Positions 5,054 to 11,601 of a stretch of 11,741 nucleotides of DNA are shown here, in pieces (position 1 is the first letter of the stretch; every line of letters begins with the position of its first letter). This stretch comes from Clostridia bacterium. Its GTDB lineage: Bacteria > Bacillota > Clostridia > TANB77 > CAG-508. The notes beneath the pieces are model-generated. The model was not told where the DNA came from and did not search any database. It was given only the letters and a program-made list of their open reading frames with translations. The position numbers were made by a program, and so were the translations under genes. The DNA lies in the NCBI GenBank assembly GCA_900770385.1, contig CAAGKK010000013.1, forward strand, positions 1-11,741, given 5' to 3'.

Positions 5054-5731
5054 ATGAAAAAAGGAAAAAGATATCTTGAAGCTGAAAAATTAATAGACAG
5101 CTCAAAAGATTATTCAGCAAAAGAAGCTTTAGAAACAATCGAAAAGTTTCCAAAAGCTAAATTTGATGAAACAGTAGAATTACATGTTAAATTAGGTGTT
5201 GATTCTAAACATGCAGAACAACAAGTTAGAGGTACAGTAGTACTTCCTAATGGAACAGGTAAAACATTAAAAGTATTAGTTTTTGCTAAAGGAGATAAAG
5301 CTACAGAAGCAGAAAAAGCTGGAGCTGATTTTGTTGGAGCAGAAGAATTAATACCAAAAATAGAAAAAGAAAACTGGTTTGACTATGATGTTATAGTTGC
5401 TACTCCAGATATGATGAGTGTAGTTGGAAGACTTGGTAAAGTATTAGGACCAAAAGGATTAATGCCAAACCCTAAATCAGGAACAGTAACAATGGATGTT
5501 ACAAAAGCTATAAAAGATATTAAATCAGGTAAAGTTGAATACAGATTAGATAAAACTAATATTATTCACTTAGGATTTGGAAAAGTTTCATTCGGAGCTG
5601 AAAAATTATTAGAAAACTATGAAACTGTAATGGAAGCTATTATAAAAGCTAAACCAGCAGCAGCTAAAGGTCAATATATTAGAAGTGTTGCAGTAAGCAC
5701 AACTATGGGACCAAGCATATATGTAAAATAA
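5054..5731 (+). CDS. rplA: 50S ribosomal protein uL1
   Basis: This 225-aa protein, a few residues shorter than common homologues, has the L1 hallmarks: KFDETVELHVKLGVD (37-51), GTVVLPNGTGK (60-70) and the signature VGRLGKVLGPKGLMPNPKSG (124-143). uL1 forms the mobile L1 stalk that guides deacylated tRNA out of the E site, and in many bacteria it represses its own mRNA. AGGAGG (5041-5046) lies eight bases before the ATG. The preceding 145-base gap contains a candidate promoter, a hairpin and a possible L1 site, consistent with local control. Confidence 0.97.
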   Translation: MKKGKRYLEAEKLIDSSKDYSAKEALETIEKFPKAKFDETVELHVKLGVDSKHAEQQVRGTVVLPNGTGKTLKVLVFAKGDKATEAEKAGADFVGAEELIPKIEKENWFDYDVIVATPDMMSVVGRLGKVLGPKGLMPNPKSGTVTMDVTKAIKDIKSGKVEYRLDKTNIIHLGFGKVSFGAEKLLENYETVMEAIIKAKPAAAKGQYIRSVAVSTTMGPSIYVK

Positions 5732-5738
5732 TTTTATA

Positions 5739-5834
5739 ATTGCCATAGACAGTAGGCAAATAAGTCCTACCGAGGTATTAAATTGAGTACCAAAAGACTC
5801 ATTATATACTTAGGTAGGTGTATAATGAGTCTTT
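5739..5834 (+). promoter_or_regulatory. L10-type ribosomal leader with attenuator
   Basis: The segment TGCCATAGACAGTAGGC...CCTACCGAGGT is the recognisable core of the L10 leader found before rplJ in Firmicutes; GTAGG (5752-5756) pairs with CCTAC (5766-5770). It is followed by a long attenuator hairpin (5793-5834). Binding of L10 or the L10(L12)4 complex is known in Bacillus to favour termination. Here CCTACC (5766-5771) can instead pair with GGTAGG (5813-5818) in the attenuator's apical part, and TGAGT (5784-5788) can pair with ACTCA (5797-5801) in its 5' arm. These are competing folds suited to a switch. Confidence 0.85.
5793..5834 (+). terminator. Attenuator hairpin of the L10 leader
   Basis: AAAGACTCATTATA (5793-5806) pairs perfectly with TATAATGAGTCTTT (5821-5834), and the stem can extend inward through two G-U pairs. 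The T-run after the stem is short (CTTTAAATTT), so termination is probably partial, as fits an attenuator. Confidence 0.75.
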
Positions 5835-5877
5835 AAATTTATTTAAATATAAAGAAAAAATTAGGAGGTGAAATTTA

Positions 5878-6378
5878 ATGGCAAGTGAAAAAATATTAGC
5901 ACAAAAGGAAAAAGAAGTTGAAGAATTATCAGAAAAAATTAAAGCTGCAAAAATCGTTCTTTTAACTGATTACAGAGGAATATCAGTAGAAAATGTAACA
6001 AATTTAAGAGCAGATTTAAGAAAATCTAATTCAGAATACAAAGTTATAAAAAATAATATAACAAGAAGAGCTTTAGCTAAATGCGAATATGAAGGACTAG
6101 AAGATCTATTAGTAGGGCCAACAGCAGTTGTTATGAATAATGAAGATTATTTAGAAACCGCAAAAACAATTTATAACTTTACAAAGGATAACGATTACTA
6201 TAAAATTAAAGGTGGTATAATCGAAGGTAAAGTTATGACAGCAGAAGAGATAATAACTCTTGCAAAATTACCATCAAAAGAAACACTTATTGGTATGCTT
6301 GCTGGAGCATTACTTGGAAATATTACAAAATTGGCAGTTGCACTTAATGAAGTTAAGAAACAACAAGAAACAGCCTAA
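5878..6378 (+). CDS. rplJ: 50S ribosomal protein uL10
   Basis: This 166-aa protein has the N-terminal rRNA-binding domain of L10, with AAKIVLLTDYRGISVENVTN (23-42) and YKVIKNNITRRAL (54-66). The C-terminal helix (about 135-166) is expected to bind the L7/L12 dimers of the stalk. The stalk recruits translational GTPases to the ribosome. TTAGGAGGTG precedes the ATG, and the L10-type leader lies directly upstream, so the protein probably controls its own and L12's synthesis. It is followed by rplL after 101 bases. Confidence 0.97.
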   Translation: MASEKILAQKEKEVEELSEKIKAAKIVLLTDYRGISVENVTNLRADLRKSNSEYKVIKNNITRRALAKCEYEGLEDLLVGPTAVVMNNEDYLETAKTIYNFTKDNDYYKIKGGIIEGKVMTAEEIITLAKLPSKETLIGMLAGALLGNITKLAVALNEVKKQQETA

Positions 6379-6479
6379 GTTAATATTTGAAAATATATAA
6401 TTATTAAAAGGGTGTACTCGGAAACCTTATAAAAAATACGAGAATAAAAATAATAAAAATTTTAGGAGGAAATAAAATT

Positions 6480-6845
6480 ATGAGTAAAGAAGAAATGATT
6501 GAAGAAATCAAAAAAATGACAGTAGTTGAATTAGCTGATTTAGTAAAAGCTATAGAAGAAGAATTTGGAGTATCTGCAGTTGCAGCTGCAGCACCAGCAG
6601 CAGCTGGAGCAGTAGCAGGAGCTGCTGAAGAAAAATCATCATTTGATGTAGTATTAAAAGAAACAGGAGCAAACAAAATCCAAGTAATCAAAGTTGTTAG
6701 AGATGCAACAGGATTAGGATTAAAAGAAGCTAAAGATTTAGTTGATGGAGCACCAAAAACAATTAAAGAAGGTGTAGCAAAAGACGAAGCTGAAGCTTTA
6801 AAAGCTAAATTTGTAGAAGTTGGAGCTGTAGTTGAATTAGCTTAA
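6480..6845 (+). CDS. rplL: 50S ribosomal protein bL12 (L7/L12)
   Basis: This 121-aa protein has the full L7/L12 architecture: an N-terminal dimerisation domain (1-32), an alanine-rich hinge (about 33-52), and the C-terminal factor-binding domain with NKIQVIKVVRDATGLGLKEA (67-86). It is present in several copies on the ribosomal stalk and stimulates EF-Tu, EF-G and IF2. TAGGAGG precedes the ATG. The 101-base gap before it holds no clear promoter or strong hairpin, so expression relies on read-through from rplJ. A strong terminator follows immediately, and rpoB is not next, unlike in most genomes. Confidence 0.97.
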   Translation: MSKEEMIEEIKKMTVVELADLVKAIEEEFGVSAVAAAAPAAAGAVAGAAEEKSSFDVVLKETGANKIQVIKVVRDATGLGLKEAKDLVDGAPKTIKEGVAKDEAEALKAKFVEVGAVVELA

Positions 6846-6862
6846 TTTTATAAATGAATATA

Positions 6863-6889
6863 AAAAAGACTAGCATAGCTAGTCTTTTT
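6863..6889 (+). terminator. Strong terminator after rplL
   Basis: AAAAAGACTAGC and GCTAGTCTTTTT pair perfectly for 12 bases around an ATA loop, ending in five Ts. The A-run on the other side makes it potentially bidirectional. It closes the ribosomal operon. Confidence 0.93.
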
Positions 6890-6916
6890 GCACATTTGAG
6901 ATAATTATGTTATAAT
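6888..6916 (+). promoter_or_regulatory. Promoter of mtnN
   Basis: TTGCAC (6888-6893) overlaps the end of the rplL terminator. TATAAT (6911-6916) follows after 17 bases. The predicted start near 6923 leaves a leader of about 24 bases before the ATG at 6947. Confidence 0.65.
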
Positions 6917-6946
6917 TATATATATGTGTGTGAAAGGAAAAGAATA

Positions 6947-7639
6947 ATGAAAAAAATAGGAATCATTACAGCAATACAGGAAGAATTTTCTGTAATAGAA
7001 GAGTTGATGAGCAATGTAGAAATAATTAATAAATATAATTTTAAAATTTATTCAGGAATTATTAATAATAAAGAAGTTGTATTAGTGCAATGCGGAGTCG
7101 GAAAAGTAAACTCTGCAAGAACTACGCAAATTCTAATTGATACATTTGAAATAGAATACATTATAAATGTTGGAGTTGCAGGAAGTTTAAACGAAAAATT
7201 AGAAATAGGAGATATATTAATTGGAAAGAATTTAGTTCAACACGATTTTGATATTACCGCTGGAGGACATCCAAAAGGATATATTAGTAAAGAACTAGGA
7301 AGAGAATTTTTTAGCAATAGTAAACTAATAAATAGATGTGAGGAAATTATTAAGAATGACTTAAAAGATATAAATATAAGAATAGGAACAATTGCAACAG
7401 GAGATGTGTTTTGCCAAGAAATTAAATTAAAAAACGAAATAATTAATGAATTCCATGCAGATTGTGTAGAAATGGAAGGCGCAGCAATTGCACAAGTGTG
7501 CACATTGTGTGATATACCATTTATAGTAATTAGGTCAATTTCAGACAAACCAAATGGCCATAATAATATTGATTTTGAAAAATATGTAGTAAGTTCTTCA
7601 AAAAGATTTAGTAAATTAATAAATTTATTAATAAAGTAA
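6947..7639 (+). CDS. mtnN: 5'-methylthioadenosine/S-adenosylhomocysteine nucleosidase
   Basis: The enzyme cleaves adenine from methylthioadenosine and S-adenosylhomocysteine, serving methionine salvage, methylation balance and autoinducer-2 precursor supply. The 230-aa protein starts MKKIGIITAIQEEF, with E13 matching the catalytic Glu12 of the E. coli enzyme. It also has CGVGKVNSA (49-57), NVGVAGSL (74-81), the nucleoside-binding VEMEGAA (174-180), and RSISDKPNG with catalytic D200. I chose the ATG at 6947 over an in-frame GTG at 6926, because the ATG gives the family's normal start and length and has AAAGG nine bases upstream. The GTG has no ribosome binding site and lies almost at the predicted transcript start. 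The gene is adjacent to other nucleotide-handling genes downstream. Confidence 0.94.
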   Translation: MKKIGIITAIQEEFSVIEELMSNVEIINKYNFKIYSGIINNKEVVLVQCGVGKVNSARTTQILIDTFEIEYIINVGVAGSLNEKLEIGDILIGKNLVQHDFDITAGGHPKGYISKELGREFFSNSKLINRCEEIIKNDLKDINIRIGTIATGDVFCQEIKLKNEIINEFHADCVEMEGAAIAQVCTLCDIPFIVIRSISDKPNGHNNIDFEKYVVSSSKRFSKLINLLIK

Positions 7640-7687
7640 TAGAAAATTTAAAATCTATATGTTAAAATTATTATGAGGTGAATAAAA

Positions 7688-8167
7688 ATGAATACAAGAA
7701 CAATGTCACATTATTTAATTATAATGTTTATGGTAATGTTATTACTATTTAGATTTGTAGTATTATTTACTACAGTATTAGGAATAAATTTTCCAGTAGT
7801 AGTAAGCAACGAAAAGATAGAAACAGGAATGTTACTAATAACTTTAATAAGTATAATATTATTTACAAAAACAAAATTATCTGGAGCAATCATTTATTTA
7901 GTATCATCATTTGCTTATTATGGACCAGAATTTATTAAGTTACTTCCAGTAGCAATGAATGGAGTAACATCAACAGATATGGCTGTACAAATATTTGTAC
8001 TAATGATAGAACTAGTAATTCCTATATTTGCATTATTTATACTAATATATGATAAAAAACAAGAATTACACCCAGTAGACAAGAAAACAGACTTTTTCTA
8101 TAAGGGTGATCAATACGATAGAAAATATGATGAAAGAGCAGATAAAAATAATTATAGAACATTATAA
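7688..8167 (+). CDS. Four-helix membrane protein with conserved polar tail, function unknown
   Basis: The 159-aa protein has hydrophobic segments at about 9-32, 46-60, 64-80 and 97-121, giving a likely four-helix integral membrane protein. The cytosolic tail of about 38 residues is rich in charge and contains KTDFFYKGDQYDRKYDERAD (133-152) and ends NNYRTL. I have a memory of a similar tail (KTDWFYKN..YDR..DERADKNNYRT) in uncharacterised Clostridia membrane proteins, suggesting a conserved docking or regulatory motif. No enzyme motif or transporter signature is visible. GAGGTG seven bases before the ATG supports the start. A weak extended -10 box (TGTTAAAAT, 7660-7668) lies upstream. It is followed by a terminator-like hairpin. 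Function unknown. Confidence 0.75.
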   Translation: MNTRTMSHYLIIMFMVMLLLFRFVVLFTTVLGINFPVVVSNEKIETGMLLITLISIILFTKTKLSGAIIYLVSSFAYYGPEFIKLLPVAMNGVTSTDMAVQIFVLMIELVIPIFALFILIYDKKQELHPVDKKTDFFYKGDQYDRKYDERADKNNYRTL

Positions 8168-8186
8168 AAATAATTTATTAAAAATA

Positions 8187-8213
8187 GGGCCACTTTTTAT
8201 GTAGTGACCCTTT
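8187..8213 (+). terminator. Probable terminator after the membrane-protein gene
   Basis: GGGCCACT and AGTGACCC pair with one C-A mismatch around an 8-base loop, then TTT. The T-run is short, so read-through into the next gene is likely. Confidence 0.55.
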
Positions 8214-8234
8214 AAGAGTATTTAGGAAAAGAAT

Positions 8235-8819
8235 ATGAAATACGAAAATGAAATTACAGTTGAAACTGTGTGCAGTATACAAGAGTTAAACAATCTCTTA
8301 GAAAAATTAGAATTTAAAGCAATGGAAGAATACGATGTCTTTGACATATATATGTTAGATAAAAACTACAATAATACAGAAAATAAATTAGAATTATTAA
8401 AGCACTGTATTTTAATAAGAGATATAGTAGGAAAAGATGAAGAAACTAAAAAAATAACATATAAATACAAAGAATATAATGAAAAAGAAGAAATTGTAAA
8501 ACAAGGAAAAAGCGATTGTGAAATATTAGATATAGAGGAAGCTAAAAATTTATTTGAAGCTTTAAATTATGAAGAACTAATAAGAATAAATGACCATATA
8601 ATTGTATATTCAAATAATATAGATGAGCTTGCAGTTCAAGTTGTAAATAATAAACACATTTATATTGAAATAGAAGAAAAATGTAATTATATAAATAAAA
8701 AATATAATAGCTTAGATGAGATGAAAAATGTAGTCAGTAAATATAAAATACCAATAAAGGAAGAAAATTATTTTGTAAAAAAAGCGGAGATAGAATTAGA
8801 AGAAAAAACAAAAAAATAA
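8235..8819 (+). CDS. Divergent CYTH-domain (triphosphate tunnel) protein
   Basis: This 194-aa protein follows the CYTH plan: an N-terminal ENEITVE strand (4-10) in the place of the usual ExExK, LLKHCILIR (54-62) like the family's LRIR strand, KKITYKYKE (72-80), a central helix at 101-111 (EEAKNLFEALN), and a late YIEIEEK strand (143-149). CYTH enzymes hydrolyse or cyclise triphosphates inside a beta-tunnel lined with Glu, Arg and Lys. Several key positions look changed: no Lys in the first motif, and LIRINDHIIVY (115-125) where K-x-R is common. It may therefore bind rather than hydrolyse its ligand. The AGGAAAA site before the ATG is modest. Fourteen bases separate it from the HAM1-like gene, so the two are probably co-transcribed. 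Confidence 0.7.
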   Translation: MKYENEITVETVCSIQELNNLLEKLEFKAMEEYDVFDIYMLDKNYNNTENKLELLKHCILIRDIVGKDEETKKITYKYKEYNEKEEIVKQGKSDCEILDIEEAKNLFEALNYEELIRINDHIIVYSNNIDELAVQVVNNKHIYIEIEEKCNYINKKYNSLDEMKNVVSKYKIPIKEENYFVKKAEIELEEKTKK

Positions 8820-8833
8820 AGGAGAAATAAAAA

Positions 8834-9433
8834 ATGAAAAAGATATTGTTTGCAACAGAAAACCAAAGTAAAGCAAAGAGATTTAAAAATGGACTACTAA
8901 AAAACGATATTGAAATAATTACAATAAATGATTTAGAGAAAAAAGTAAATATTGAAGAGAACGGAAATAATGCGATAGAAAATGCTTTAATAAAAGCAAG
9001 AGCATATGCAAATGTTTATAATTATCCAGTGCTTGCTATGGATGATAACCTATACATTGAAGGAATACCAGAAAATAAGCAACCAGGAATGTATGTTAGA
9101 AGAGTAAATGGAAAAAGACTTAATGACGAAGAGATGATAGAGCATTATACTAATTTAGCTAAAACATATGGTAAAAACGGAAAACTAACTTGCAGATGGG
9201 TTTATGGAATGGCATTAATAAACAATGGAAAAGAATTTACATATACTTGGAGTAAAGAAGATTTTTATATAGTAGATAAACCATCTAGCAAAATAGATGT
9301 AGGATATCCATTAAATACAATATCTATAAATAAAAAGATAAACAAATATTTTACAGATTTAACAGAAGAAGACAAAAAACAAATACAAGAAGATGAGAGC
9401 AATGTTATAGAATTTATATGTAAAAGTTTATAA
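8834..9433 (+). CDS. Divergent HAM1/RdgB-like NTP pyrophosphatase
   Basis: The HAM1/RdgB family removes ITP, XTP and dITP from nucleotide pools. This 199-aa protein keeps the family's opening FATENQSKAKRF (6-17, like ATgNxgKxxE), the ENGNNAIENALIKARAYA block (42-59) matching E.G.tf.ENA..KA, the catalytic-site AMDDNLYIEG (68-77, DDsGL in classic members), and QPGMYVRR (83-90, like PGvySaR). It departs from true RdgB in having DDN for DDS, YVRR for YSAR, and no C-terminal SHR motif, so the substrate may differ. GGAG upstream of the ATG supports the start. It is the second gene of a pair with the CYTH-like gene and ends before a strong terminator. Confidence 0.75.
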   Translation: MKKILFATENQSKAKRFKNGLLKNDIEIITINDLEKKVNIEENGNNAIENALIKARAYANVYNYPVLAMDDNLYIEGIPENKQPGMYVRRVNGKRLNDEEMIEHYTNLAKTYGKNGKLTCRWVYGMALINNGKEFTYTWSKEDFYIVDKPSSKIDVGYPLNTISINKKINKYFTDLTEEDKKQIQEDESNVIEFICKSL

Positions 9434-9454
9434 AAATAGAAAACAAGTGAATTT

Positions 9455-9489
9455 AAAAGCAAGTGATTTGTTGAAAATTGCTTGCTTTT
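9455..9489 (+). terminator. Terminator after the HAM1-like gene
   Basis: AAAAGCAAGTGATTT (9455-9469) pairs with AAATTGCTTGCTTTT (9475-9489) over 15 positions, two of them G-U, around GTTGA. The stem's own TTTT forms the T-run. Confidence 0.8.
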
Positions 9490-9499
9490 ATGTTAAAAT
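9471..9499 (+). promoter_or_regulatory. Promoter of the P-loop kinase-like gene
   Basis: TTGAAA (9471-9476), a 17-base spacer ending in TGT (extended -10) and TAAAAT (9494-9499) form a good promoter. Its -35 box lies inside the 3' arm of the preceding terminator, so the two overlap physically. Confidence 0.65.
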
Positions 9500-9546
9500 A
9501 ATAGTGTCAAAAAAGACAATATTAATTATATTTTGAAGGAAATAAA

Positions 9547-10052
9547 ATGGCAAGATTATATCTAATAACAGGACCAGCAGGAGTTGGTAAGAGTACTATC
9601 TCAAAAAAGATAGCAGAGACAAAAAATAAATCAGTATTAATAGAAGGCGATGACATTTATCACCAGGTTATTGGTGGATATGTACAAGCATGGAAAGATG
9701 GAAATCACTTAAAAACTTTTTGGAAAGTATGTATAAGTACAATAAAAATATATTTAGAAAATGAATACGATGTTATATTTAATTATATAATTAATCCGGA
9801 AAATATAGAAACAATTAAAGCAGAACTAAAAAATATGAAATAAAATTTGTAGTATTATTAGCAGATGAAAGGACATTACTTTTGAGAGACAAAGAAAGAC
9901 CAATTGAATGCCAAATGAGTGAGCGTTGTAGTGTATTATTAAACAGTTTTAAAAATAAGAAATTTAGTAAACTCAATATATTAGATACAACAAATTTATC
10001 AATTGAAGAGGCAATTAATATGATTGAAAATCAAAATAAATTCATTATATAA
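9547..10052 (+). pseudogene. Frameshifted P-loop kinase-like ATPase
   Basis: The first frame runs from 9547 to a stop at 9841-9843. It gives LYLITGPAGVGKSTISKK (4-21) with a clear Walker A motif, then IEGDDIYHQVIGGY (32-45), as in AAA/zeta-type small-molecule kinases. The missing half is in the frame one base back and ends at 10052: KFVVLLADERTLLLRDKERP, then CQMSERCSVLLNSFKN and LDTTNLSIEEA. Joined, they make about 168 aa, a natural length for this family. The break fits one A lost from the six-A run at 9828-9833; a seventh A would restore LKKYEIKFVVL. Causes could be true inactivation, an assembly error, or slippage at the A-run. GAAGGA precedes the ATG. The substrate is unknown. Confidence 0.8.
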
Positions 10053-10069
10053 AAATAGTAGGAGTTTTA

Positions 10070-10757
10070 ATGGTGAAAATAGAAAAATTAGTAGAAAAGA
10101 TTAATAATGATGAAGAATATAGAAATTTTTTAAAAGAAAAAAAACAATTTCATAAAGAAGGATATAATTTAGATAAGAGATTTGCAATATTTAAAGATGA
10201 AAAAGGAGATTTCAATATTGTTGAAATTTATATAAATATGGGAAAATGTTTTAGGTTAAAATCAAAGAATCAACTTGGAGAAGAAACTCGGATATATGAA
10301 TATATATTTTCATCCTAATATGAGATTCTTTTTAGATACAATATATTGCTATGATGCATTCAGAGGAAGAAAAATAGCTAGTAATTTAATTGAAATTTCT
10401 GATTACATAATGCAAAAATTTAAAGGATATAAAATCAGAGGAATATATGAACCTGGCCAATTATCTACAGATAGAATAAATAATATTACTAGAGATAAGA
10501 TAGAATTAGAAAATCGAGCAGATAATTTTTATCGATCAATGGGGTATAAAAAGATAGATTATAAAGATTTTAAAAAACATCCAGAAAGATATTCTGGAAT
10601 AGACGAAGAATTAGATTTTGGATTAGGAGAAGAAATACCAGAGACAATCGTTGTGAAGGATATAACACAAAAACAACAATATCCATTTAAAGTTATAGAT
10701 GGAGTATTAGTTAATAATAATGCTTTAAAAAAAGAAAAAAATATAGAAGAACGATGA
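10070..10757 (+). pseudogene. Frameshifted GNAT-like N-acetyltransferase
   Basis: Two overlapping frames encode one protein. The first (10070-10318) begins MVKIEKLVEKINNDEEYRNF and ends in an early stop after RIYEYIF. The second continues HPNMRFFLDTIYCYDAFRGRKIASNLI with the acetyl-CoA-binding RGRKIA pattern and the late FYRSMGYKKI strand of GNAT enzymes, then a tail with YPFKVIDGVLVNNN. Removing one T from the four-T run at 10307-10310 joins them into about 228 aa. TAGGAG five bases before the ATG supports the start. GNATs acetylate amines on small molecules or proteins; the target cannot be told. The gene follows the broken kinase-like gene by 17 bases, so the two probably formed an operon. 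Confidence 0.72.
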
Positions 10758-10779
10758 AGAGTTGAAATATAGATAAAAA

Positions 10780-10806
10780 AATAAAGAGTTTTTATTCATT
10801 TTTTTT
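10780..10806 (+). terminator. Weak terminator after the GNAT-like gene
   Basis: AATAAA (10780-10785) pairs with TTTATT (10791-10796), followed by CA and eight Ts. The stem has no G-C pair, so it is weak. The rest of the gap to 10893 holds no feature that I can support. Confidence 0.35.
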
Positions 10807-10893
10807 GCATTTTATTGTTAAAAAATAATTAAAAACTTGTTGGTAATTCCGAGTAATGGAAAACTAAGATTTTAGATGCAGGAGATGAAATAG

Positions 10894-11394
10894 ATGAAAA
10901 TTAGTTTAATCAATATTAAGGTAGCAATTTTTGATTTTGATGACACACTGGCTGTTCATAAAGATGTTGACTATTTAAAGCATCGCAATGAAAGTGAAGA
11001 AAAATTACTTAGTTATTATCAAAATGCATATTTGAAACCAGAAAAATTTTATGAGACAGTTGAGCCATGTGATATGTCAGAGTCTATATTTAGATTAATT
11101 AATATTTTAAGAAAAAACAATGTCAAATTGTATTGTGTATCTGGAATGAAATTTTCTTTTCACTTAAAAGCAAAAGAATATTTTGTTCATAAATATTATG
11201 GGAATGATATAGAAGTAATTTCAACAAAAAATCAGAAATTAAAAATAGATGCATCAAAAATAATTAGTAAGATTAATGATTGTAATTTGAATGAAATATT
11301 GTTTGTCGATGATATTGAAAAAAATGTTATTAACTTTAATAAGATAGGAATAAAAGCAATATTACCTAATGATGTTGATTCATTAATAAAATAA
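10894..11394 (+). CDS. Small HAD-superfamily hydrolase
   Basis: This 166-aa protein carries the HAD motifs in order: the nucleophile motif DFDDT (14-18, D14 and acid/base D16), a motif II serine in CVSGMKF (81-87), a motif III lysine around 115-117 (QKLKID), and the motif IV acidic pair FVDD (137-140). HAD enzymes usually dephosphorylate small metabolites through an aspartyl-phosphate. The region between motifs I and II is a short helical cap (about 22-70), so it is a small-cap member. The substrate is unknown. AGGAG nine bases upstream supports the ATG at 10894; an ATG at 10885 within the same leader runs straight into TAG. The gene seems intact, unlike its two upstream neighbours. Confidence 0.85.
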   Translation: MKISLINIKVAIFDFDDTLAVHKDVDYLKHRNESEEKLLSYYQNAYLKPEKFYETVEPCDMSESIFRLINILRKNNVKLYCVSGMKFSFHLKAKEYFVHKYYGNDIEVISTKNQKLKIDASKIISKINDCNLNEILFVDDIEKNVINFNKIGIKAILPNDVDSLIK

Positions 11395-11601
11395 TAAATA
11401 AAGTAGGTGAAAAATATGAATGAAAACAAAACAAATATTAACTGGTAAAGAACGACTTATATAAACTCTCTTTAAAGCCCTTATTTTATAAGGCTTTTAA
11501 GTAAATTTCTTTTTACAATTTTTAATAAAAAATTAATAAAAATTATAAGAAAATTGGGTAAGAACTACTTAAAGAAACTTTTTTATAAGAAGGTGAATAT
11601 T
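11395..11601 (+). other. Gene-poor gap with tiny reading frames and a terminator
   Basis: A TAGGTG site (11404-11409) precedes an ATG at 11416 that opens only 10 codons. An overlapping ATG at 11420 gives MKTKQILTGKERLI and stops. The second faintly recalls the start of a TetR-type regulator and may be a remnant, but it is too short to call. The rest is AT-rich and contains a terminator hairpin; TTTACA (11512-11517) with TAATAA (11534-11539) is a weak promoter candidate for the next gene. Confidence 0.4.
11474..11498 (+). terminator. Terminator downstream of the HAD gene
   Basis: AAAGC/GCTTT and CTTAT/ATAAG stack into one stem with a single bulged C and a TTT loop, and a T-run closes the hairpin. 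It ends the transcript of the HAD gene. Confidence 0.75.

Noticed and set aside
5732..5877. Possible small gene between rplA and rplJ
   Set aside because: The segment is explained by the L10-type leader and attenuator; no frame with a ribosome binding site of useful length is present.
6396..6401. TATAAT in the rplJ-rplL gap as a promoter for rplL
   Set aside because: The 17-base upstream position reads GCCTAA, with no resemblance to a -35 box, and no other spacing gave a good match.
6926..6946. In-frame GTG start adding seven residues to MtnN
   Set aside because: It lacks a ribosome binding site, lies almost on the predicted transcript start, and the ATG at 6947 gives the normal family N-terminus and length.
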